Positions 1 to 8,160 of a DNA stretch of 64,000 bases are shown piece after piece (positions within the stretch are counted from its first letter, which is position 1; every line of letters starts with the position of its first letter). Made by a program: the position numbers and the translations under genes. Under the pieces are notes generated by a model. It ran no database searches. It was given only the letters and a program-made list of their open reading frames with translations, and was not told the origin of the DNA. The DNA is from Delftia tsuruhatensis NBRC 16741 (lineage in GTDB: Bacteria; Pseudomonadota; Gammaproteobacteria; Burkholderiales; Burkholderiaceae_C), in NCBI RefSeq assembly GCF_001571325.1, contig NZ_BCTO01000014.1:40751-104750 (forward strand), given 5' to 3'.

Positions 1-1
1 C

Positions 2-1048
2 CTGCAGACCTTCGATCTGCGCATTGCCGTGCATGCCGTCACCGCCGTGGAGTCGGCCCTGCTGGACCTGCTGGGCCAGCACCTGGGCGTGCCCGTGGCG
101 GCCCTGCTGGGCGAAGGCCAGCAGCGCGACCGCGTGGAGATGCTGGGCTACCTGTTCTTCACCGGCCCCACCGACAGGACCGACCTGCCCTACGTCCAGC
201 CCGGCGAAGACCAAAGCGGCAGCGACGACTGGACGCAGGTGCGCCACATGACCGCCATGGACCCGGCCGCCATCGTGCGCCAGGCCGAGGCGGCGCACGC
301 GCGCTACGGCTTCAACGACTTCAAGCTCAAGGGCGGCGTGCTGGCCGGCGAGCAGGAAGTGGAGGCCGTCACCGCGCTGGCCAGGCGCTTCCCGCAGGCG
401 CGCGTCACGCTGGACCCCAACGGCGGCTGGCTGCTCAAGGACGCCATCCGCCTCATGCGCGACATGCACGGCGTGCTCGCCTATGCCGAAGACCCCTGCG
501 GCGCCGAGAACGGCTTCTCGGGCCGCGAAGTCATGGCCGAATTCCGCCGCGCCACCGGCCTGCCCACGGCCACCAACATGATCGCCACCGACTGGCGCCA
601 GATGGTGCATGCGCTGTCGCTGCAGTCCGTGGACATCCCGCTGGCCGACCCGCATTTCTGGACCATGGCCGGCTCCGTGCGCGTGGGCCAGACCTGCCGC
701 GACTGGGGCCTGACCTGGGGCTCGCACTCCAACAACCACTTCGACATCTCGCTGGCCATGTTCACCCATGTGGCCGCCGCCGTGCCCGGCAAGGTCACGG
801 CCATCGACACGCACTGGATCTGGCAGGACGGCCAGTACCTCACCCAGAACCCGCTGCAGATCAAGGGCGGCTTCGTCGAGGTGCCCAAGACCCCGGGCCT
901 GGGCGTCACCGTGGACCGCGCCGCGCTGCAGCGCGCCAACGCCCTGTACCTGGAGCAAGGCCTGGGCGCGCGCAATGACGCCATGGCCATGCAGTACCTG
1001 ATTCCCGGCTGGACCTTCGACAACAAGCGCCCCTGCATGGTCCGCTGA
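2..1048 (+). CDS. gudD: Glucarate dehydratase, 5' end cut by window
   Basis: This is the C-terminal part of an enolase-superfamily sugar-acid dehydratase; the frame is already open at base 2, so the start lies outside the window. Glucarate dehydratase converts D-glucarate to 5-keto-4-deoxyglucarate in the cytoplasm. The visible active-site landmarks are the KxK motif in FKLKGG, the metal ligands in DPNGGW and EDPCG, the TNMIATDW segment, and the catalytic His region [16 protein letters not shown], in the family order. About 350 residues are present against a usual length near 440-450. The next gene is an aldehyde dehydrogenase suited to the last step of the same pathway. Galactarate dehydratase is the main alternative, but the [10 protein letters not shown] segment favours glucarate. 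Confidence 0.9.
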   Translation: MQTFDLRIAVHAVTAVESALLDLLGQHLGVPVAALLGEGQQRDRVEMLGYLFFTGPTDRTDLPYVQPGEDQSGSDDWTQVRHMTAMDPAAIVRQAEAAHARYGFNDFKLKGGVLAGEQEVEAVTALARRFPQARVTLDPNGGWLLKDAIRLMRDMHGVLAYAEDPCGAENGFSGREVMAEFRRATGLPTATNMIATDWRQMVHALSLQSVDIPLADPHFWTMAGSVRVGQTCRDWGLTWGSHSNNHFDISLAMFTHVAAAVPGKVTAIDTHWIWQDGQYLTQNPLQIKGGFVEVPKTPGLGVTVDRAALQRANALYLEQGLGARNDAMAMQYLIPGWTFDNKRPCMVR

Positions 1049-1084
1049 CCCCTTCCTTCCGTTACCCCTTTCCCGGAGCACCTC

Positions 1085-2533
1085 ATGTCCCGCTACGACA
1101 ACCTAATCAACGGCCAATGGAAGGCCGCCGACGGCTACAGCGCCAACACCAACCCCAGCGACCTGTCCGATGTGATCGGCGAGTACGCCCAGGGCAATGC
1201 CGCCGATGTGGAAGCCGCCATCGCCGCGGCGGCCGCGGCCTTTCCCGCCTGGAGCACCTCGGGCATCCAGGCCCGCCACGACGCCCTGGACAGGATCGGC
1301 AACGAAATCCTGGCCCGCAAGGAAGAGCTGGGCGACCTGCTGGCGCGCGAGGAAGGCAAGACCCGCCCCGAAGCCATTGGCGAAGTCGGCCGCGCAGGCC
1401 AGATCTTCAAGTTCTTCGCGGGTGAATGCCTGCGCCTGGCCGGCGAGACCCTGCCCTCCGTGCGCCCCGGCATCGGCGTGGAAATCACGCGCGAGCCCGT
1501 CGGCGTGGTGGGCCTGATCACGCCGTGGAACTTCCCCATCGCCATTCCCGCCTGGAAGATCGCCCCGGCCCTGGCCTTCGGCAACTGCGTAGTTCTGAAG
1601 CCTGCCGACCTCGTGCCCGGCAGCGCCTGGGCGCTGGCCGACATCATTCACCGCTCGGGCATTCCGGCCGGTGTCTTCAACCTCGTCATGGGCCCGGGCC
1701 GTGTCATCGGTGATGCCCTGGTGCGCCATAGCGACGTGGCCGCCATCAGCTTCACCGGCTCCGTCGGCGTGGGCCGCGGCATTGCCCGCGCCTGCGTGGA
1801 AAGCGGCAAGAAGGTGCAGCTGGAGATGGGCGGCAAGAACCCGCAGATCGTGCTGGACGACGCCGACCTCACCCAGGCCGTGGAGCTGTCCGCGCAAAGC
1901 GGCTTCTACTCCACCGGCCAGCGCTGCACGGCATCGAGCCGCCTCATCGTCACCGACAGGATCTACCCCGCCTTCATCGAGGCCCTGCAGGCCCGCATGG
2001 CCAGGATCAAGGTGGGCGACGCCCGCGCCGCAGGCACCGACATGGGCCCCGTGGTCAGCCAGGCCCAGCTGGAGCAGGACCTGAGCTACGTGGAAATCGC
2101 CAAGGCCGAAGGCGCCGTGCTGGCTGCGGGCGGCGCAGCCGCCGCCTGCCACACCGGCAGCGGCAACAAGGGCTACTACATGGCGCCCACCCTGTTCGTG
2201 GACACCCAGGCCGCCATGCGCATCAACCGCGAGGAAGTCTTCGGCCCCGTGGCCAGCGTCATCCGCGTCAAGGACTACGAGGAAGCCCTGGCCGTGGCCA
2301 ACGGCACGCCCTTCGGCCTGGCCGCAGGCATTGCCACCACCAGCCTCAAGCACGCCACCCACTTCAAGCGCCACAGCCAGGCCGGCATGGTCATGGTCAA
2401 CCTGCCCACGGCCGGCGTGGACTACCACGTGCCCTTCGGCGGCCGCAAGGGCAGCAGCTACGGCCCGCGCGAACAGGGCCGCTATGCGCAGGAGTTCTAT
2501 ACGACGGTGAAGACCGCCTACACGCTGGCCTGA
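1085..2533 (+). CDS. Aldehyde dehydrogenase, probable 2,5-dioxovalerate dehydrogenase
   Basis: This is a full-length NAD(P)-dependent aldehyde dehydrogenase of 482 residues. The Rossmann-domain motif TPWNFP, the general base Glu247 in LEMGGKNPQ and the nucleophile Cys281 in GQRCTASSR are all present. It lies 36 bp after gudD, with GGAG just upstream of the ATG. In the non-phosphorylated glucarate pathway the final step oxidises 2,5-dioxopentanoate (alpha-ketoglutarate semialdehyde) to 2-oxoglutarate, so this substrate is inferred from the neighbour; the sequence alone shows only the family. A strong hairpin terminator follows, making gudD and this gene the end of an operon that starts outside the window. 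Confidence 0.87.
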   Translation: MSRYDNLINGQWKAADGYSANTNPSDLSDVIGEYAQGNAADVEAAIAAAAAAFPAWSTSGIQARHDALDRIGNEILARKEELGDLLAREEGKTRPEAIGEVGRAGQIFKFFAGECLRLAGETLPSVRPGIGVEITREPVGVVGLITPWNFPIAIPAWKIAPALAFGNCVVLKPADLVPGSAWALADIIHRSGIPAGVFNLVMGPGRVIGDALVRHSDVAAISFTGSVGVGRGIARACVESGKKVQLEMGGKNPQIVLDDADLTQAVELSAQSGFYSTGQRCTASSRLIVTDRIYPAFIEALQARMARIKVGDARAAGTDMGPVVSQAQLEQDLSYVEIAKAEGAVLAAGGAAAACHTGSGNKGYYMAPTLFVDTQAAMRINREEVFGPVASVIRVKDYEEALAVANGTPFGLAAGIATTSLKHATHFKRHSQAGMVMVNLPTAGVDYHVPFGGRKGSSYGPREQGRYAQEFYTTVKTAYTLA

Positions 2534-2551
2534 ACAGCATCCGGCTGACGA

Positions 2552-2580
2552 GAAAAAAGCACCTTTCGAGGTGCTTTTTC
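2552..2580 (+). terminator. Rho-independent terminator after gudD-aldehyde dehydrogenase
   Basis: A 12-bp stem (GAAAAAGCACCT-type arms) with a TTCG tetraloop ends in a T-run and begins about 20 bp after the aldehyde dehydrogenase stop codon. The A-run on the left side means it could also act on minus-strand transcripts arriving from the gene at 2638-2952. Confidence 0.9.
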
Positions 2581-2637
2581 ATTGGGCGGATTCCGGGAGT
2601 CAACAGCCCGGGGCGCCCTGGCAAGCGGACCAGCGAA

Positions 2638-2952
2638 TCAGCGCTGGAACGCCACCGCAGCAGCCGCCATTCGCCGCAGATACGCCGGGTCTTCCTGCAG
2701 GCAATGCACGTGGTTGACCTCGTCCTCCACCAGTTCCTCCATCCGCTGCGCAGCCCCGCAAATGGCCTGCAGCGCATTGGCCACCACCTCCAGATTGCGG
2801 TAGCCCTCGGGCCGCTCCAGCCAAGCCAGCGCCAGCTGGCCCAGCGAGTACACCTCGCTGCTGCCCTGCAGCGTCAGCCGGCCGATTTCGGTCACGGCAT
2901 GGCTCAACTGCTGCGGCGTGGGCTGGGTCAGGGTTGTGGAAGCGGTATTCAT
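2638..2952 (-). CDS. Small hypothetical protein
   Basis: A 104-residue soluble protein of unknown function. It is predicted helical, with an N-terminal Thr/Gln-rich stretch, an acidic segment MEELVEDEVNH near the middle of the C-terminal half, and no signal peptide or membrane segment. The ATG at 2952 is preferred over longer upstream frames because GAGAGG lies 8 bp before it. It is convergent with the aldehyde dehydrogenase gene, from which it is separated by a bidirectional-looking terminator. The upstream side is the long repeat-rich non-coding block, which contains three copies of a GTGTTCTTA motif that could be its control region. I do not recognise the family. Confidence 0.6.
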   Translation of the reverse strand: MNTASTTLTQPTPQQLSHAVTEIGRLTLQGSSEVYSLGQLALAWLERPEGYRNLEVVANALQAICGAAQRMEELVEDEVNHVHCLQEDPAYLRRMAAAAVAFQR

Positions 2953-3070
2953 GGCGCGACCTCTCTCACGGCAGGCACGCCTGGACTGCGCGCACACTGG
3001 ATGGAGAAGGCCGAGAGAAAAACGGCGTACATGGTTTCGTGCTCCTTGCTGAGATCGAACCCACCGACCC

Positions 3071-3269
3071 GTGTTCTTACGCACAGACAGGTGGACGGGA
3101 TGTTAAGAACACAGAGCAAGCCGTGCGGACGCCCTTGCGGGTAGCCCCATCCCGCCCAAAACCGCATGGACGAGCGGGCGCTATGCCCACTCTTTCCGAG
3201 TGATCAGACGTGACAAGGCCTCGCTAACGGGGAGGCAGCGCCGCTTACTCTAAAGGTGTTCTTACGCAC
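3071..3269. repeat. GTGTTCTTACGCAC direct repeat with inverted partial copy
   Basis: The 14-mer GTGTTCTTACGCAC occurs exactly at 3071-3084 and 3256-3269. The reverse complement of its first part, GTTAAGAACAC, lies at 3102-3112. The three sites sit 120-320 bp upstream of the small gene at 2638-2952 and may be protein-binding sites; no promoter hexamers are obvious. Confidence 0.5.
3125..3160 (+). repeat. 36-bp direct repeat, copy 1
   Basis: The segment starting GCGGACGCCCTTGCGGGTAG and ending in CCCCATCCCGCCCAAA is repeated with few differences at 3716-3752. Both copies lie in the same non-coding block. Confidence 0.65.
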
Positions 3270-3379
3270 CAGCCCCTGAACAGGGGGCCGCCGCAATGAT
3301 AGAGGCATTCAGGAACGCAAGCGCCCCGAAGCCCCAGGCCGAGCGCAGCGAAGGCCCGGCCCCCCCCGTATGTCAGCGC

Positions 3380-3517
3380 CTGCGCCGTGGCGGTTGCGGG
3401 GTTGCAGTCCTGCCGAAGGACAGGACTGCTTCGTCACCTGACTCGCCGTGATTGTTTGAACGTAGCTCGCAGAGCGAAGTGAGTTTCACGGCGAACCCCG
3501 CAACCGCCACGGCGCAG
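3380..3517. repeat. Nested inverted repeats, 24-bp outer arms
   Basis: The outer arms at 3380-3403 and 3494-3517 are perfect reverse complements (24 bp, core GCCGTGGCGGTTGCGGGG). Inside lie a 9-bp hairpin GCAGTCCTG/CAGGACTGC (3404-3412 and 3421-3429) and a second pair TCGCCGTGA/TCACGGCGA (3443-3451 and 3486-3494). The arrangement could fold into a long branched RNA or cruciform on either strand. Confidence 0.75.
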
Positions 3518-3570
3518 GTTGCCCCGCAGCGAAGCGAAGGGGTCGCGGACATCCGGGCGCTTTTCTTTGC

Positions 3571-3600
3571 TCACTTTCTTGTAGCGAGACAAGAAAGTGA
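3571..3600. repeat. Perfect 12-bp hairpin TCACTTTCTTGT
   Basis: Arms at 3571-3582 and 3589-3600 are perfectly complementary around a 6-nt loop. It follows the nested inverted repeats directly and appears to belong to the same dispersed intergenic element. Confidence 0.7.
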
Positions 3601-3715
3601 GTCGGCCGCCGGGCCGAAACCCGGCCTCGAAAAACAACCACCCGGCAGGGGCAAAAAATGCACCTAAGCCAAAAGCAAACAAGGTGGGCGGGAGTCAAGA
3701 CCATGTGCAAGGCAT

Positions 3716-3752
3716 GCGGACGCCCTCACGGGTAGCCCCATCCCGCCCCAAA
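3716..3752 (+). repeat. 36-37 bp direct repeat, copy 2
   Basis: Second copy of the GCGGACGCCCT...CGGGTAGCCCCATCCCGCCC repeat seen at 3125-3160, with one extra C near the end. It lies about 85 bp from the end of lrgB. Confidence 0.65.
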
Positions 3753-3837
3753 CCCAAAGACAGCCAGGCCCCCAAAAGCCCCAGCCATCAAACCCCGGCC
3801 AAGGATGGCAGCTCCCGCATCACTTCAGCAAATCACT

Positions 3838-4539
3838 TCAGAAAAACAGCACCCTCACCCAAGGCGCCACCACCACATTCAACGCCCCCGCAATCATCAT
3901 CACCAACGAAGCAACCACCGCCTGCACATCCCCGAACTGCCGCGCCTTCGCCACCCCGCTGCCATGCGCGGCACCACCCAGAATGGCGCCCGCAGCCAGC
4001 TTGCTGCGCACGTGCGGCAGCAGCCGCAGGATGGTCTCGCCCATGAGCATGCCGCTGACGCCCGTGAGAAGCACGAACAGCGCGGCCAGGTCGGTGGGCC
4101 CGCCCAGCACGCGCTCGGCCTCGATGGCGAAGGGGGTGGTCACCGAGCGCACGGCCAGGCCCTTTTGCAGGTCCACGGGCAGTCCGAAGGCCTGTGCGAA
4201 CCAGATGGTGGTGGCAATGGACACGCCACTGGCCACGAGCACGCCGGTGGCGATCGACATCCAGTGCTTGCGCAGCAGGTGGCGGTTTTCGTGCAGGGGC
4301 AGCGCAAAGGCCACCGTGGTGGGGCCCAGCAGCCAGACCAGCCAGTGAGTCTGGGCGATGTACTGCGGGTAGCGCACATGGGTCAGCAGCGCCAGCGCGA
4401 TCAGCACCATGGGCGTGGCGACGATGGGCATGAGCAGCGGATGCGGATGGCGGCGGTACACGCGCTTGTTGGCCGCATAGCAGGCCAGCGTGGCCAGCAG
4501 CGACAGCAGGCCTATCGTCTGGTCGGACATGGCGTTCAT
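3838..4539 (-). CDS. lrgB: LrgB/CidB family membrane protein
   Basis: A 233-residue polytopic inner-membrane protein of the LrgB family, with about seven hydrophobic segments and family-like stretches such as RSVTTPFAIE and ILGGAAHGSGVAKA near the C-terminus. LrgAB/CidAB systems have been linked to holin-like control of murein hydrolase activity and, more recently, to export of pyruvate or glycolate-type overflow metabolites; which applies here is unknown. The ATG at 4539 overlaps the lrgA stop codon by 4 bp and has an AGGA motif upstream, so the two genes are translationally coupled. A divergent LysR regulator lies beyond lrgA. Confidence 0.88.
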   Translation of the reverse strand: MNAMSDQTIGLLSLLATLACYAANKRVYRRHPHPLLMPIVATPMVLIALALLTHVRYPQYIAQTHWLVWLLGPTTVAFALPLHENRHLLRKHWMSIATGVLVASGVSIATTIWFAQAFGLPVDLQKGLAVRSVTTPFAIEAERVLGGPTDLAALFVLLTGVSGMLMGETILRLLPHVRSKLAAGAILGGAAHGSGVAKARQFGDVQAVVASLVMMIAGALNVVVAPWVRVLFF

Positions 4540-5009
4540 TCCTGCTCCCTGTGCAGCCCGGCGCGCGTGGAGCGGCGCCGGGCCAGCCACAGCTCCAGCC
4601 GGTAGACGCGGTCCACGGCCAGCGCCGTGGCGGCCATCACGCAGGCCGTGCTGGCCACGATGACGCCCAGGATGCGCAGGCCCTGGTGCTGAATCAGGTC
4701 GGTGTATTCGGTGACGACCAGCATGGCGGGCACGAAGAACAGCAGCATCTCGGCCAGCAGCCAGTTGGTGCCGCCCTGCAGCCAGCGCGCCTTGACCAGC
4801 CCGCTGAACAGGCCCGTGGCCAGCAGCGCGAAGCCGATCAGCCCGGCCGGCATGCCCCAGCCGAAATGGGCGCGCACGGCCTCCATGGCCACCCACAGCG
4901 CACTGAGCAGCCCCACCTGCAGCACGCCGCGCAGCAGCGGCCAGCAGCGGTGCAGCAGGCCCTGAAACACCTGCGGCCGCAGGACGGGCATGGCGGAAAT
5001 CTTTGACAT
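4536..5009 (-). CDS. lrgA: LrgA/CidA family holin-like membrane protein
   Basis: A 157-residue inner-membrane protein with four hydrophobic segments and the family core GMPAGLIGFALLATGLFSG followed by NWLLAEMLLFFVPAML. It is the usual partner of LrgB, and the two overlap by ATGA. The N-terminus carries a longer cytoplasmic lead than the shortest family members. AGGA lies upstream of the chosen ATG. The gene is divergent from a LysR-type regulator, with a 76-bp shared control region containing a LysR-box palindrome, so regulation by that protein is likely. Confidence 0.87.
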   Translation of the reverse strand: MSKISAMPVLRPQVFQGLLHRCWPLLRGVLQVGLLSALWVAMEAVRAHFGWGMPAGLIGFALLATGLFSGLVKARWLQGGTNWLLAEMLLFFVPAMLVVTEYTDLIQHQGLRILGVIVASTACVMAATALAVDRVYRLELWLARRRSTRAGLHREQE

Positions 5010-5033
5010 GAGGCAATCCTAGGGTTTGCACTC

Positions 5034-5055
5034 AGATTCGTAAAATGAATAATCT
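5034..5055. promoter_or_regulatory. LysR-box palindrome between lrgA and lysR
   Basis: AGATT at 5034-5038 mirrors AATCT at 5051-5055, and ATTC-N7-GAAT within it fits the T-N11-A pattern of LysR operators. It lies 25 bp upstream of lrgA and 31 bp upstream of the regulator, in an AT-rich patch, so it may overlap both promoters. Confidence 0.6.
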
Positions 5056-5085
5056 CCATTTTTCCCATGCACAAAAGGAATCCTC

Positions 5086-5994
5086 ATGGACCTGCGCGCG
5101 CTGCGCTACTTTGTCGAGGTGGTGCGCTGCAACAGCTTCACGCGTGCGGCCGAGGCGCTGCATGTGACCCAGCCCACCATCAGCAAGATGGTGCGGGCGC
5201 TGGAGGAGGAGCTGGGCGGCCCGCTGCTGCTGCGCGAGGGGCGCGGTGTGCAACTGACCGACGCAGGCCAGGTGGTCCATGCGCGCGGCCTGCAGGTGCT
5301 GGAGCAGTCACGCCAGCTGCTGCAGGAGGTGGCCGAGGTGGACGGCATTGCGCGCGGCAGCCTGAGCGTGGGCATCATGCCCACGGCCGGGCACTACATG
5401 GCGCCCGTGATCGCGCGCTTTCAGCAACTGCATCCGGGCGTGGAACTGCATGTGCAGGAGCAGGGCGCACGCGCCCAGCGCCAGCTGCTGCTGGACGGCA
5501 AGCTGGACATGGCGCTGGGCCTGCACGGCGCGGGCGAGGCGGGTGGTGACCTGGCCGGCGAGGGCCTGGAGTACTGCACCATCGCCCACCAGAAGACACG
5601 CGTGGCCTTTGCCGCGCACGAGGTGCCCGACCCGGACGCACCCGTGCACTGGAGCGAGCTGGCCCGGCGGCCCTTTGTGTTCTATACCTCGGACTTCGCC
5701 CTGCACCAGGCCGTGCTGGAGCATTGCGCGGCGGCAGGCTTCAGCCCACAGGTGCGGCTGCAGACGCGCTACTGGGACTTCATCGGCGACCTGGTGGCAG
5801 AAGGCGTGGGCGTGGCCGTGATGTTCGAGCACGTGATCGCGCGGTTCGACCCCCGGCGCGTGTCCAGCCGCCCGCTGGTGGGGCCTGAACTGCACTGGGA
5901 CGTGGTGCAGCTGTGGCGCAGCGGCTATCTGTCACGCGCGGCGAGGGCCTGGCTGGAGTGCGTGCGTGCGGTCTATCCCGACGACAATCGCTGA
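5086..5994 (+). CDS. LysR-type regulator divergent from lrgAB
   Basis: A 302-residue LysR-family transcription factor. The winged helix-turn-helix spans about residues 1-60 (RALRYFVEVVRCNSFTRAAEALHVTQ...), followed by the linker helix and a two-lobed effector domain. AAGGA precedes the ATG. Its position opposite lrgAB matches the CidR arrangement in other bacteria, where a LysR protein activates cidAB in response to overflow metabolites; the same role here is inferred. A 21-bp palindrome in the intergenic region is the likely binding site. Confidence 0.88.
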   Translation: MDLRALRYFVEVVRCNSFTRAAEALHVTQPTISKMVRALEEELGGPLLLREGRGVQLTDAGQVVHARGLQVLEQSRQLLQEVAEVDGIARGSLSVGIMPTAGHYMAPVIARFQQLHPGVELHVQEQGARAQRQLLLDGKLDMALGLHGAGEAGGDLAGEGLEYCTIAHQKTRVAFAAHEVPDPDAPVHWSELARRPFVFYTSDFALHQAVLEHCAAAGFSPQVRLQTRYWDFIGDLVAEGVGVAVMFEHVIARFDPRRVSSRPLVGPELHWDVVQLWRSGYLSRAARAWLECVRAVYPDDNR

Positions 5995-5998
5995 GTCC

Positions 5999-6634
5999 AT
6001 GCAACCCAGAAAACGCCCTCCCTCGCGCTCCTTTGCGGGCCCATCCCGGCGCCTGCAGACCGCCTTCGCCGACCGGCCCGACACCGGCCCCTCACGCCTG
6101 CTGTGCTTCAACAAGCCCTACGGCGTACTCAGCCAGTTCACCCCCGAGGGCCGCTGGCGTGGCCTCAAGGAGTACATCGACGTGCCGGGCGTGCATGCGG
6201 CAGGCCGGCTCGACGCCGACAGCGAAGGACTGCTGCTGCTGACCAATGACGGGCCGCTGCAGGCGCGCATCGCCGATCCGCGCTTCAAGATGGAGAAGAC
6301 CTACTGGGTACAGGTCGAGGGCCTGCCCGACGAGGCCGCGCTGCAGGCCCTGCGCCAGGGCGTGCAGCTCAACGACGGCATGACGCTGCCAGCGCAGGCG
6401 CGCCGGCTGGAGCCGCCGCCCGTGCTGTGGCAGCGCGACCCGCCCATCCGCGTGCGCCAGAACATTCCCGACTGCTGGATCGAGCTGGTCATCCGCGAAG
6501 GCCGCAACCGCCAGGTGCGCCGCATGACGGCGGCCATTGGCCACCCCACGCTGCGGCTGGTGCGCGCGGCCATCGGGCCCTACACGCTGGACGGCCTGGA
6601 GCCCGGCCAGTGGAAGGATGTGGAGCCCGCCTAG
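5999..6634 (+). CDS. rluE: 23S rRNA pseudouridine synthase, RluE type
   Basis: A 211-residue member of the RsuA/RluE pseudouridine synthase group. The catalytic motif GRLDADSEGLLLLTNDG contains the essential Asp, and the N-terminal NKPYGVLSQFTPEGRW plus the late REGRNRQVRRMTAAIGHPTLRLVR segment match RluE, which modifies U2457 of E. coli 23S rRNA. A basic N-terminal tail of about 40 residues precedes the domain, and there is no S4 domain. The ATG at 5999 sits 4 bp after the LysR stop without a clear Shine-Dalgarno site, suggesting coupling. The 3' end overlaps the convergent membrane-protein gene by 4 bp. Confidence 0.88.
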   Translation: MQPRKRPPSRSFAGPSRRLQTAFADRPDTGPSRLLCFNKPYGVLSQFTPEGRWRGLKEYIDVPGVHAAGRLDADSEGLLLLTNDGPLQARIADPRFKMEKTYWVQVEGLPDEAALQALRQGVQLNDGMTLPAQARRLEPPPVLWQRDPPIRVRQNIPDCWIELVIREGRNRQVRRMTAAIGHPTLRLVRAAIGPYTLDGLEPGQWKDVEPA

Positions 6635-7662
6635 GGCTCCGGATTGTCGGGAAGTGCCACAGCCTTCCAGCGCTGCAGGCCGAGCCACGGATGAAAGCGC
6701 CGCGCCTCGCCCACCTCCACGCGCTCGACGCTGCCGGCCAGCAGCGGCCACAGGCGCTGCAATTGCGCCGAGCGCTGCTGCGTGCAGCGCCGCGCGCGGG
6801 CCAGCAACTCGCTGCCCTGGCCCAGCAGGCGCGACAGCTCGCGCAGGCGTGGCGGCGGCAGGCATTGGGCGCTGGCCAGCATCAGCCAGGACGGTGCCTG
6901 GCCCGCCTGGGCCGGGCCGCTGGCGGCGAACTGCTCCAGCAAAGCGACATGGGCGCTGAGCAGGGGCGCGGGCGGCTTCTCGGCCAGCATGATCTCCAGC
7001 AGCCTGCCATCGAAGCGAAAGCGGGCAGGCACCACGGCGTGCTCTACCGAGTTGCCGAAGCGCGTGGACTGGCGATGGCGGACGGCACGGCTGCCCTGCT
7101 CCAGCAAGGGCTGCAGCAGTTCGGCCAGGGCCTGCTCGCGCTGCGCCGTGGGCGCTTCGGCCAGCGTGATGCGCAGCGGCACGGCCTCGTAGCCGCGCAG
7201 CTGGTCGCGCCAGGCCATCCAGCCCGCCGTGTCGGGGCCGCCCAGCAGCAGGGCGAGGAAGGCGCCCAGGCCGGCCAGGGCCGATCCGGTCCACCATGAC
7301 ACCGGCACAGGCTGCCGCCCGGCGATCAGCCAGCCCGTCAACCAGACCAGCGCCCCCGCGCAGGTGGCCGCCAGCAGGCCCATGCCGAAGGCGAGGAAGG
7401 GCGCGCCATCGAGCCGGTCGGGCAGCAGCACCAGCATGGCCACGCAGGCCGCGCCGGCGCACAGCGCAACGGCCCACCAGCCCGCCACGGGCAGGGTGCG
7501 CGCGGTGCGGCCCGTGAGACCCGTGAGACCCGTACGGCCGGCCAGTGCCAGCAGCAGCAGGGCCACCACCGCGCCAGCGGTCAGCGCAATGAACAAGGGC
7601 GCAAACACCCACAGCGCCAGCAGCCCGAGGACCGCCGATACCGCAAGCGACAGCGCCAGCAT
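6631..7662 (-). CDS. Hypothetical inner-membrane protein
   Basis: A 343-residue protein of unknown function. The N-terminal half has about five hydrophobic segments (roughly residues 3-45, 63-85, 93-120 and 130-150), and the C-terminal 190 residues are soluble and probably cytoplasmic. That region contains ELLQPLLEQGSRAVRHRQSTRFGNSVEH followed by an arginine-rich helical stretch. A short GLTGLTGRTAR repeat lies between the first membrane segments. The ATG at 7662 is chosen because it begins 2 bp after the phnA stop codon, suggesting a two-gene operon. I do not recognise the family. Confidence 0.65.
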   Translation of the reverse strand: MLALSLAVSAVLGLLALWVFAPLFIALTAGAVVALLLLALAGRTGLTGLTGRTARTLPVAGWWAVALCAGAACVAMLVLLPDRLDGAPFLAFGMGLLAATCAGALVWLTGWLIAGRQPVPVSWWTGSALAGLGAFLALLLGGPDTAGWMAWRDQLRGYEAVPLRITLAEAPTAQREQALAELLQPLLEQGSRAVRHRQSTRFGNSVEHAVVPARFRFDGRLLEIMLAEKPPAPLLSAHVALLEQFAASGPAQAGQAPSWLMLASAQCLPPPRLRELSRLLGQGSELLARARRCTQQRSAQLQRLWPLLAGSVERVEVGEARRFHPWLGLQRWKAVALPDNPEP

Positions 7663-7664
7663 GC

Positions 7665-8021
7665 TCAGGCCTTCTTGAGGAACTCCGACTTGAGCAGCAT
7701 GGAGCCCAGTTCGGTCTTGCAATCCACGTTGTGGCCGTCGGCGCCATCGACCAGGCGGATGCCCTTGATCTTGCTGCCCTTCTTGAGCACGGTGGACGAG
7801 CCCTTGACCTTGAGGTCCTTCACCAGGATCACGGCATCGCCGTCGGCCAGCGCATTGCCGTTGGCGTCGCGCACGATGCCGTCACCAGCGGCGGCTTCGC
7901 CGGACTCTTCTTCGGCCTGCATGGGCCATTCGAAGGCGCAGTCGGGGCAGATGTAGCTGGCGGCGTCGGGATAGGTGTTTTCAAGGCCGCACTGGGGGCA
8001 GGCGGGAGTGGTCTGGGGCAT
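7665..8021 (-). CDS. phnA: PhnA/YjdM-family zinc ribbon protein
   Basis: A 118-residue protein with an N-terminal zinc ribbon (CPQCG and CPDCAFEW, around residues 9-31) and the conserved C-terminal PhnA domain ([29 protein letters not shown] and HNVDCK). The family was named after an alkylphosphonate utilisation operon, but E. coli PhnA is not needed for phosphonate use and its function is uncertain. No other phn gene is nearby. It is followed within 2 bp by the membrane-protein gene and is divergent from a LysR gene 140 bp away. Confidence 0.9.
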   Translation of the reverse strand: MPQTTPACPQCGLENTYPDAASYICPDCAFEWPMQAEEESGEAAAGDGIVRDANGNALADGDAVILVKDLKVKGSSTVLKKGSKIKGIRLVDGADGHNVDCKTELGSMLLKSEFLKKA

Positions 8022-8160
8022 GGGATTGAACAGATTCGGTGAAGACAAAGAGGCGCGGCGGGCGCGCCGTACCTGGCGATTGTCGCCCCTGCCCCCGCAG
8101 GCATGCACCGGCAAACCCGAGCGGCCTGCTACGCTGCGCGCCACTCTTTGCTTTTTCCCC

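Larger units (their letters stand above)
2953..3837. other. 0.9-kb non-coding, repeat-rich intergenic block
   Basis: No convincing gene is present. The block holds a 14-bp direct repeat with an inverted partial copy (3071-3269), a 36-37 bp direct repeat (3125-3160 and 3716-3752), a nested set of inverted repeats (3380-3517) and a perfect 12-bp hairpin (3571-3600). Short open frames here, such as one on the minus strand at 3434-3682, have the composition of the repeats. As far as I recall, similar frames recur as multi-copy hypothetical proteins in Comamonadaceae genomes, which points to a dispersed repeat and not to genes. Confidence 0.7.

Noticed and set aside
3434..3682. Small frame on the minus strand in the repeat block
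   Set aside because: It lies inside nested inverted repeats, and its sequence is dictated by them; similar frames appear to be multi-copy artefacts of a dispersed element.
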